A stretch of DNA of 48,606 nucleotides from the NCBI GenBank assembly GCA_022819905.1, contig JAJEGJ010000063.1:1-48606 (forward strand), in the 5' to 3' direction. Shown here in pieces: positions 42,770 through 48,606 of the stretch. Position 1 is the first letter of the stretch. Each line of letters starts with the position of its first letter. The position numbers and the translations under genes were made by a program. Below the pieces are notes generated by a model that saw nothing but the letters and a program-made list of their open reading frames with translations, had not been told where the DNA came from and ran no database searches. Source of the DNA: Alphaproteobacteria bacterium (GTDB lineage: Bacteria; Pseudomonadota; Alphaproteobacteria; TMED109).

Positions 42770-43792
42770 ATGCCGGCGCTGATCGCCACGCTCCGCATCC
42801 TCCTGCCGGCGGCCGGCCTGCTCCTGGCCGCCGGCGGCTACACGCTGTGGTGGCACGCCGTCGCGGACGCGGTGAGCGCGCGCGTCCCCCTCGTGGTCGC
42901 CGCCTGTGCGGAAGCGGGCATCGTCGTGGATCCCGGAACGGCCGAGGTGGGCGGCTTCCCCTACCGGGTGGAGCTGGCCCTGCAGGGGCCGGTCGCGACA
43001 GGTCACGACTGGCGCTGGGCGCCGGAACGGGTCCAGGTCTTTGCCCAACCCTGGAACCTGCGGCACCTGGTGGTGCTGGCGGGCGCCGCCCACCGGTGGG
43101 GCCGCGAGCCACGCGGCACGACGCTGGCTGCGGACGTCTTCCGCGCCAGCCTGGTCCACGGCCGGGACGGAGCCCTGGAGCGAATCTCGATCGAGGCGAC
43201 CGGCCTTTCGGCACCGCACTGGTCATTGGACCGAATGGAGCTGCATGCCCGCCGCACCCCTGGCGGTTTCGAGACCGCCGGCAAGCTGGAGGGCGGTCGC
43301 TCCGTGGACCGCGACGCCGCGACCCGGCCGACCATCGAGTATGTGCTGCTCGAGGGCACGCTCGCGCCCACGCCCGGCCTTCGGGCGCTGGCCGATCCGG
43401 CGGGCTGGGCGCTGGCGGGCGGGATCCTCGAGATTTCCCGGTTCACGTTCGCCTGGGGTCCGCTCCAGGGCGACGCACAGGGGACGGTTACCCTCGACGG
43501 CGCGGGCCGGCCACTTGGCGCATTCACGCTGCGCACCGGAAACTTCCCGGCCGCGATCCGATTTCTCGAGGACCAGGGATGGACGGCGTCTGCCGCCGCC
43601 CGCGCCGCGGAGGCGGCGACGGTCGAAGCCGGGCGCCACACGGCGGAAACCTCGATTCCGGTCACCGTGCAGGACGGCGCGCTGGCCGTGGCGGGCGTGC
43701 CGCTCCTGGAGACTCCGCCCCTGGTTCCGGTGCCCGGACCTAATCCTGTTCGAAGGCGATCACACCCTGACGAATTTCGCGGGTCCGGGTAA
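42770..43792 (+). CDS. DUF2125 family protein
   Basis: The 340-residue protein has an N-terminal membrane or signal segment (LLPAAGLLLAAGGYTLWWHAVA) and a beta-rich body with GFPYRVELALQGP, APERVQVFAQPWNLRHLVV and GRPLGAFTLRTGNF, the DUF2125 pattern seen in alphaproteobacteria. Function is unknown; a cell-envelope location is likely. It follows denD by 15 bp and overlaps the convergent tyrC gene by 53 bp at its 3' end. Confidence 0.83.
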   Translation: MPALIATLRILLPAAGLLLAAGGYTLWWHAVADAVSARVPLVVAACAEAGIVVDPGTAEVGGFPYRVELALQGPVATGHDWRWAPERVQVFAQPWNLRHLVVLAGAAHRWGREPRGTTLAADVFRASLVHGRDGALERISIEATGLSAPHWSLDRMELHARRTPGGFETAGKLEGGRSVDRDAATRPTIEYVLLEGTLAPTPGLRALADPAGWALAGGILEISRFTFAWGPLQGDAQGTVTLDGAGRPLGAFTLRTGNFPAAIRFLEDQGWTASAAARAAEAATVEAGRHTAETSIPVTVQDGALAVAGVPLLETPPLVPVPGPNPVRRRSHPDEFRGSG

Positions 43793-44630
43793 TCAGCTTG
43801 ATGAGTGCGTCGCCGTCCTCGTGACGGATGAGCCGCTGCAGACTCGCGAGATCCTCGGTCGCCCGCGCGACCATTTCCAGCACGGCGTCCTTGTTGCTGA
43901 GAAAGATGTCGCGCCACATCTGCGGATCGCTGGCCGCGATTCGCGTGAAGTCGCGGAAGCCGCCCGCCGCGTACTTCATGACCTCGGCCTGGAGGTGCTC
44001 CTCCAGGAGGGTGACCGTCCCCACGATCGAGAAAGCGATCAGGTGCGGCACGTGCGATGTGATCGCGAGGACCCGGTCATGGTGCTCGGGGTCCATCTCG
44101 TCCACCTGCATGCCGACGGCTTCCCACATTTGCCGCACCTTGGCGACCGCCGAACCGTCCGTCTCGGGGGTCGGCGTCAGGATGCACCAGCGGCTGCGGA
44201 AGAGTTCCGCGAAGCCCGCGTCCGGCCCGGACTTCTCGGTCCCGGCAATGGGATGGCCCGGTACGAAGTGGATTCCGTCCGGAAGGTGCGGCGCCACCAC
44301 CCGGATCACCGACGTCTTTACCGACCCGACATCGGTGACGACCGCCCCGGGCCGGAGCGCCGGCGCGATCGCGGCGGCGACCTCGCCGTACGCTGACACC
44401 GGCGTGCCGATCACGACGAGGTCGGCACCCTCGACGGCCGCGTCCGGCGCGTCGACCACCGTGTCCACAATCCCGAGTTCGCGCACGCGGTCCCGCGTCG
44501 CCCGGGTGCGCGCGAACACCACCTGGTGTTCCGTCGCGCCGCTTGCACCCAGGGCCCTGGCCAGCGAGCTGTTGATCAGTCCGCAGCCGATGTAGGCGAC
44601 CCGCGCGAACAGTGCTTCCGGCCGGCTCAT
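43740..44630 (-). CDS. tyrC: Prephenate/arogenate dehydrogenase (TyrC-type)
   Basis: From the ATG at 44630 the 296-residue protein has the Rossmann start VAYIGCGLINSSLARAL, VVIGTPVSAYGE, VTDVGSVKTSVI, the FVPGHPIAGTEKSG substrate loop and TSHVPHLIAFS with a catalytic His. It oxidises prephenate or arogenate with NAD(P) in tyrosine synthesis. The last Gly of GxGxxG is Asn. It overlaps the chorismate mutase gene by 4 bp (ATGA) and runs 53 bp into the convergent DUF2125 gene. Confidence 0.92.
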   Translation of the reverse strand: MSRPEALFARVAYIGCGLINSSLARALGASGATEHQVVFARTRATRDRVRELGIVDTVVDAPDAAVEGADLVVIGTPVSAYGEVAAAIAPALRPGAVVTDVGSVKTSVIRVVAPHLPDGIHFVPGHPIAGTEKSGPDAGFAELFRSRWCILTPTPETDGSAVAKVRQMWEAVGMQVDEMDPEHHDRVLAITSHVPHLIAFSIVGTVTLLEEHLQAEVMKYAAGGFRDFTRIAASDPQMWRDIFLSNKDAVLEMVARATEDLASLQRLIRHEDGDALIKLITRTREIRQGVIAFEQD

Positions 44631-45397
44631 GTCACACCGGCCGCCACGATGCCGGCAACCCGTGCGCCGGGCCCGGCCCAGTCCGGCGGCTCCGGCACGT
44701 GGCCTTCGAGCGCGAGCAGGCGGAGCGTGCCGCTGCCGCCGGCCGCCGTGGCCAGCACGCAGGGGGCATCGGCGCCGGCGGGAACCGTCGCCGCGGACGT
44801 GATCACCAGGGTCACGTCCGCGTCGGATGCCTCCGGGGCCTGTTCGGCGACGAGCGCGGCGGTCGGGGCAGACGGCGATCGCAGCACCGGGATCTGCCCG
44901 ACAATGTGGAGATTTGGATACTGCAACATCGCCGGCCACCAGCCGGGATCGTGATCGGCGGGTTGACCCGGAAACGGCAGCACGGCAACCGCGGCCCGGT
45001 GCTGAACGACGGCGGCCAGTGCCTCCTCCGCAGCCGGCGTTTCCCGAATGTCGACGCATGATCCGAAGTGATCGCGGGCGAGGCGCACGTGGGGGCCGGG
45101 CGTCACGGCTACCACCATGTTCCCCTGCAGCAGGAGGTTGCCGGCGATGATCGCGCGCCACACATCCTGCAACACGGCGCGAGGCAGCGGGCCGCGATGC
45201 CGGGCAAGCAGCCGGCGAAGCACCCGGGCTTCCCGGGCCGGCCGAAACAGCCGCGGCGGACCGTCCCCGGCCTGCTTCCGCTTGGACTCCCCGACCAGGG
45301 ACGCGATCTCTGCCCGACGCATCAGCAGGTCGTGGATGCGATCGTCCACGTCGTCGATTTCAACACGCAAGTCGTCGAGTCGCATCTCACCGCTCAT
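44627..45397 (-). CDS. Chorismate mutase with C-terminal prephenate-dehydratase-like region
   Basis: The N-terminal ~90 residues are an AroQ-type chorismate mutase (LRVEIDDVDDRIHDLLMRRAEIASLVGESKRKQ), which turns chorismate into prephenate, the substrate of the next gene. The rest (ARDHFGSCVDIRETPAAEEALAAVVQHRAAVAVLPF) resembles prephenate dehydratase but lacks its catalytic TRF motif, so the dehydratase is probably inactive. The start is uncertain between 45385, 45397 and 45457. It overlaps tyrC by 4 bp, so the two are coupled. No hisC gene lies between them. Confidence 0.82.
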   Translation of the reverse strand: MSGEMRLDDLRVEIDDVDDRIHDLLMRRAEIASLVGESKRKQAGDGPPRLFRPAREARVLRRLLARHRGPLPRAVLQDVWRAIIAGNLLLQGNMVVAVTPGPHVRLARDHFGSCVDIRETPAAEEALAAVVQHRAAVAVLPFPGQPADHDPGWWPAMLQYPNLHIVGQIPVLRSPSAPTAALVAEQAPEASDADVTLVITSAATVPAGADAPCVLATAAGGSGTLRLLALEGHVPEPPDWAGPGARVAGIVAAGVT

Positions 45398-45457
45398 CGC
45401 CCGGGGGCTCCCGCTGTTACACACCGGCGGCGCATCGTAGGCAGTTCCGTGTTTCAT

Positions 45458-46003
45458 GGTGTGGCTTTCTTCCAAGTCCTGCCGCCGGGACAGTCGAGAA
45501 ACCGACGTTCCTTCCCCTGGCGCATCCCATCGCAGAAAGAAAAGCCAAACTGGGCCGTCATCTTAGTCGACCGACAGCTGACAATCCCACGCCTCCCGCA
45601 GCTCGCAGCAAACGGGCTGCCGCATGCTGCGCGCAGGCTTGTCACCCCTGTACACGCTGAACGGCACCGCCATCCGGTTGTCGGCACCGCCCGTCAACCG
45701 GGAGCGGAACACCATGCGAACATTCCGATCGGCACCGTCAGGGCGGTCCGCACCGCCGCTGTCACCCCGTCGCCTAGGCTTGCACTCCCAGGCTTCGGCG
45801 GCCGCGGCCGCCGAACCGCACCGGGTCTGCCGGAACACGGGCCCGCTGCCGCCGCGCGGCGATACTACTGCGGCGCCCCCGAACCGGTGACCGGACCGAT
45901 GCCCGCCAACATCGGCCCCTTCCGCACGTCACCGCGCCGGAGTTGCGCAGCCTCGACGCAGGTGCTGTAGCGTCCGGGCCCGGCACGTACCGGAGACGCA
46001 CCC
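45458..46003. other. Intergenic stretch without a clear gene
   Basis: About 545 bp between the chorismate mutase and HAD dehalogenase genes, which diverge from here. Short frames on both strands are Arg/Pro-rich and unconvincing. Promoters for both directions should lie here, but no strong -35/-10 pair was recognised. Confidence 0.4.
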
Positions 46004-46732
46004 ATGAATGATCGCAATGACTTCCCTGCTGCAGTCAAAGCACTGTGTTTCGACGTATTCGGTACCGTGGTGGACTGGCGCGGGTCGGTGATCCGCGAAT
46101 GCCAGGCCCTGAGCGCAACGAAGGGCCTCCAGGTCGATTGCGAGGGATTTGCCGACGCCTGGCGCGCCGGCTACCAGCCGGCGATGGCGCCGGTGCGAGA
46201 GAACGTCCGCGAGTACGTGCACCTCGACGTCCTGCACCGAGAGATTCTTGACGGATTGTTGCCCCGCTTCGGCCTCTCCGGTCTGAACGAGGAAGAACGC
46301 CGCCACCTCAATCGGGCGTGGCACCGGCTGGACGGCTGGCCCGATGCGGCCGAGGGCATGCGCCGACTTCGCGAGCGATTCCTGCTTGCCGCGCTCTCGA
46401 ACGGACACGTCGCGCTGATCGTCAACATGGCGCGTCACGCCGGGCTGCCATGGGATGCGCCACTGGGTGCCGAAATGGCCCGTCAGTACAAACCACGCGC
46501 CGAGGTCTACGACACCACGATCAGGATGCTCGGACTCCGTCCGCAGGAGACCATGATGGTCGCGGCCCACAACGACGACTTACGCGCCGCGCGCGGGCGC
46601 GGCATGCGCACCGCGTTCGTCGCGCGACCCACCGAGTACGGACCTCAACAGACGTTGGACCTGGAACCGGAGGAGGCTTGGGACGTCGCGGCGAGCGACT
46701 TTCTCGATCTGGCCGCTCAGCTCGGCTGTTGA
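46004..46732 (+). CDS. (S)-2-haloacid dehalogenase type II-like HAD hydrolase
   Basis: The 242-residue protein has the HAD motifs in the order of type II haloacid dehalogenases: FDVFGTVVDWRGS (nucleophile Asp16), ALSNGH (motif II), KPRAEVYDTTI (motif III Lys) and HNDDLRAARGRGM in place of the usual acidic loop. These enzymes release halide from short 2-haloacids, but many relatives act on phosphates. The DVFGTVVDW form is typical of the dehalogenase group. Confidence 0.85.
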   Translation: MNDRNDFPAAVKALCFDVFGTVVDWRGSVIRECQALSATKGLQVDCEGFADAWRAGYQPAMAPVRENVREYVHLDVLHREILDGLLPRFGLSGLNEEERRHLNRAWHRLDGWPDAAEGMRRLRERFLLAALSNGHVALIVNMARHAGLPWDAPLGAEMARQYKPRAEVYDTTIRMLGLRPQETMMVAAHNDDLRAARGRGMRTAFVARPTEYGPQQTLDLEPEEAWDVAASDFLDLAAQLGC

Positions 46733-46823
46733 CCGGAACCCTCGAGGCACGGTTGCCGGCGCTGCCCCCGGGCAGGCGCGCGCCGGCAGACGCCGGGGAC
46801 CCGCGACGGGACCATCGGCTGGC

Positions 46824-47705
46824 TCACGGGCCGGCGTTGCGGAGCCCGCCCAGGAAGGAAAGCAGGACCTCCGTGAAGGCCGCCGGCTGCTCTTCCGGCA
46901 CGAAATGGCCGGAATCGGCGATCACCGCCTCCGTCACGTCGTCCGCAATCGTCCGCAGCGACATCGCCGGTTCCCGGGCGCGGCCGCGGGCCGCCGTGCA
47001 CCCGCCGCCCACCGCAAGCACCGGCATCGCGAGACGAAATCCGCCCTTCGCCAGCGCCTGGTTGGCGGCGACGGTGTCGGGGATGCTGCGGTAGTAGGCG
47101 AAGCTTGCACCGAGCGCGCCAGGACGGCCGTAGCTCCGCAGATACTCATCCATGGCCGCCGTGTCGATGGCGTCCGGCCGCTGCGAAAACGCTCGGTAGA
47201 ACCAGCTGAGATACACACGCTCGCGACCCTCGGTGAGCGCCTCCGGCAGATCCGGGGTCATATGAAATGCGTGGTGCCACCGACGCCCGCCCTGCGACAG
47301 GTCCGGCCCGAGGCCGGGCACCGTCACGTCGACGACCGTAAGCGACCGAACGGCAGCCGGGGCCGCTGCAGCCGCGGCAAATGCCGTCGCGCCGCCCCAG
47401 TCATGGCCGACGAGGTGAAAGTGCGGAATTTCAAGGTGGCTCTGCAGCAATTCCACCACGTCGCCGGCCACTGACCCGCTGTCGTATCCATCAGCTGGTC
47501 GGGAGGTGTCTCCGAGGCCGCGCAGGTCCGGGGCGATCACGGCAAAGCCTGCCCGGGCGAGGTGCGGTATGACCAGCCGCCACGCGTACCAGGTCTGCGG
47601 CCAGCCGTGCAGCAGCACGACCGTCTCGCCGGCACCCGCTGCGGCGACGTAGTGCATCGCGACGTGCTTCAGTGCAGCCGTCCGGTGCTGCAGGGGATGG
47701 ACCAC
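46824..47705 (-). CDS. Alpha/beta hydrolase, epoxide-hydrolase/dehalogenase-like
   Basis: The 293-residue protein has LLHGWPQTWYAWR with the oxyanion HGWP, APDLRGLGDTSRP, and the nucleophile elbow GHDWGG (Asp), the pattern of epoxide hydrolases and haloalkane/haloacetate dehalogenases. The general-base His is in DSGHFVPEEQP. The acidic partner is unclear (VGGGCTAARG lacks an Asp). No signal peptide is present. It converges with the HAD dehalogenase gene, 91 bp away. Confidence 0.83.
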   Translation of the reverse strand: MVHPLQHRTAALKHVAMHYVAAAGAGETVVLLHGWPQTWYAWRLVIPHLARAGFAVIAPDLRGLGDTSRPADGYDSGSVAGDVVELLQSHLEIPHFHLVGHDWGGATAFAAAAAAPAAVRSLTVVDVTVPGLGPDLSQGGRRWHHAFHMTPDLPEALTEGRERVYLSWFYRAFSQRPDAIDTAAMDEYLRSYGRPGALGASFAYYRSIPDTVAANQALAKGGFRLAMPVLAVGGGCTAARGRAREPAMSLRTIADDVTEAVIADSGHFVPEEQPAAFTEVLLSFLGGLRNAGP

Positions 47706-48035
47706 CGTCAGAACCCGCTCGTGTCCGCTCCCGGTTCCGGGACTTCGAGCCCGGGTAGCCGTCGGCCGGCAACCGGCCGGCCGGCACAGCGATACACCGC
47801 CCGGAAGCCTCGATCAATTCCTCACGTCCTCGCGACCTCCTGGTGCAACCCGGTCAACCCGGTTCGTTCTCGGCGGTCGCAGCCGGCAATCAGGAGGGCG
47901 GGACGTGGAAGAACCGCGAACATCGCGGTCGATGTCGAGTGCCCGATGTTGGCGACGTGCGTTGGCTTGGGTCGGTCGCAGCGTCGTTGCACGCGGGCCG
48001 GACATTCCGCCAAGGGGACTGCAATATTTCCCCTG
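47706..48035. other. Intergenic stretch upstream of recA
   Basis: About 330 bp between two divergently arranged genes. No conserved frame is visible. It holds GAACCGCGAAC at 47911-47921, a GAAC direct repeat with a 3-bp gap that does not fit the alphaproteobacterial LexA site (GTTC, 7 bp, GTTC). Confidence 0.4.
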
Positions 48036-48064
48036 TTGATGCCTTCATGTTTCCATTGTATTCT
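48036..48064 (+). promoter_or_regulatory. Probable recA promoter
   Basis: TTGATG (48036-48041) and TATTCT (48059-48064) are separated by 17 bp, about 64 bp before the recA ATG. GTTTCCATTGTATTC (48049-48063), lying across the -10, matches six of eight bases of the GTTC-N7-GTTC LexA box; a weak SOS site is possible but not shown. Confidence 0.5.
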
Positions 48065-48127
48065 CACATTCAGAAAACACGAAGCTGGCTCTCGATGAGT
48101 CTCGTGTCGAGACGAAGGACGACTAGA

Positions 48128-48606
48128 ATGGCTGTAAACCACCTCAAGGTGATCGATGTGAACACCCCTACCGACGATCGGCAACGCAATCTTGATGCCG
48201 CACTGAAAGACATTGAACGGAGTTTCGGCGCCGGTTCGATCATGCGCCTGGGAACGGACCGTGCGATCGAGGTGGAGGCGGTCTCCACGGGTTCGGTTGG
48301 CCTCGACGTGGCACTGGGCATCGGCGGTCTTCCGCGCGGCAGGGTCATCGAAATCTATGGTCCCGAGAGCTCGGGAAAGACCACACTTGCGCTGCATACG
48401 GTCGCCGAAGCACAGAGAACAGGGGGTATCTGCGCCTTCGTCGACGCGGAACACGCGCTGGATCCCATGTACGCGCAGAGGCTCGGAGTAAACGTCGAGG
48501 ACCTTCTGTTGTCCCAGCCGGACGCAGGGGAACAGGCTCTGGAGATCGCGGACAGCCTGGTGCGATCAGGCGCGATCGACGTGCTGGTGATCGACAGCGT
48601 GGCGGC
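48128..48606 (+). CDS. recA: Recombinase RecA, N-terminal part cut by the window end
   Basis: The 159 visible residues begin [13 protein letters not shown] and include [18 protein letters not shown], Walker [24 protein letters not shown] and the Walker B strand VLVIDSVA at the cut. RecA forms filaments on single-stranded DNA for strand exchange and SOS induction. AAGGACGACTAGA precedes the ATG. The frame is open to the edge. Confidence 0.97.
   Translation, partial: MAVNHLKVIDVNTPTDDRQRNLDAALKDIERSFGAGSIMRLGTDRAIEVEAVSTGSVGLDVALGIGGLPRGRVIEIYGPESSGKTTLALHTVAEAQRTGGICAFVDAEHALDPMYAQRLGVNVEDLLLSQPDAGEQALEIADSLVRSGAIDVLVIDSVA

Noticed and set aside
47911-47921. GAACCGCGAAC as a LexA box for recA
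   Set aside because: The gap is 3 bp, not the 7 bp of the alphaproteobacterial direct-repeat site, and it is over 100 bp upstream of the promoter.

Overview
This 48.6 kb window of high-GC DNA looks like the chromosome of an alphaproteobacterium, probably Rhodospirillales-like. That placement is an inference from gene families and gene order (rpe / heparinase-like / purH run, DUF2125, DUF3429, SUV3/MgpS-type helicase, chorismate mutase next to TyrC, AqpS-type arsenic channel); no rRNA is present to confirm it. Coding density is high, many genes overlap by 1-22 bp, and GTG/TTG starts are common.

Layout. 1-2.6 kb: accessory edge with a VapBC-like toxin-antitoxin pair cut by the window start, an isolated PPC-like domain protein, a small outer-membrane beta-barrel protein, a lower-GC gene-free stretch and a decayed tRNA 3' half. 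2.6-16.8 kb: mostly core functions. These are ketoacid CoA-transferase (scoAB), lytic transglycosylase plus MoaB, two DMT exporters, DUF3429 plus pterin dehydratase, an arsenic module (fused ArsR-ArsC plus AqpS), mismatch DNA glycosylase, EgtD, tRNA-Gly, and a tightly overlapped run of thioredoxin-TPR, Lon-N, Trm112, DUF971 and methyltransferase. 17-25.4 kb: UbiH-type hydroxylase, amidase, then CysQ-PurH and Rpe-heparinase pairs with a KAS III-like gene between them.

25.4-31.6 kb is an accessory patch between rpe and the 3' end of tRNA-Val. It holds four remnants of one repeat family built from an iterated ~20 bp motif, an IS3-family element whose middle has been replaced by one of those repeats, an orphan HTH antitoxin-like gene, a secreted SGNH hydrolase, an ABM-domain protein and a NYN-domain ribonuclease-like gene. 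31.6-48.6 kb returns to core genes: ABC1 kinase, a Na+/solute symporter followed by two small membrane-protein genes, MsrA-FAH, YCII-helicase, DenD-like dehydrogenase, DUF2125, TyrC-chorismate mutase, a HAD dehalogenase, an alpha/beta hydrolase, and the start of recA, cut by the window end.

The best second-look items are the one-polypeptide ArsR-ArsC regulator/reductase with an apparently leaderless, self-overlapping promoter, the repeat family and nested IS remnant in the 25-31 kb patch, the NYN gene behind two perfect tandem hairpins, and the Trm112-methyltransferase operon. I did not find a clearly novel multi-gene defence or biosynthetic system.
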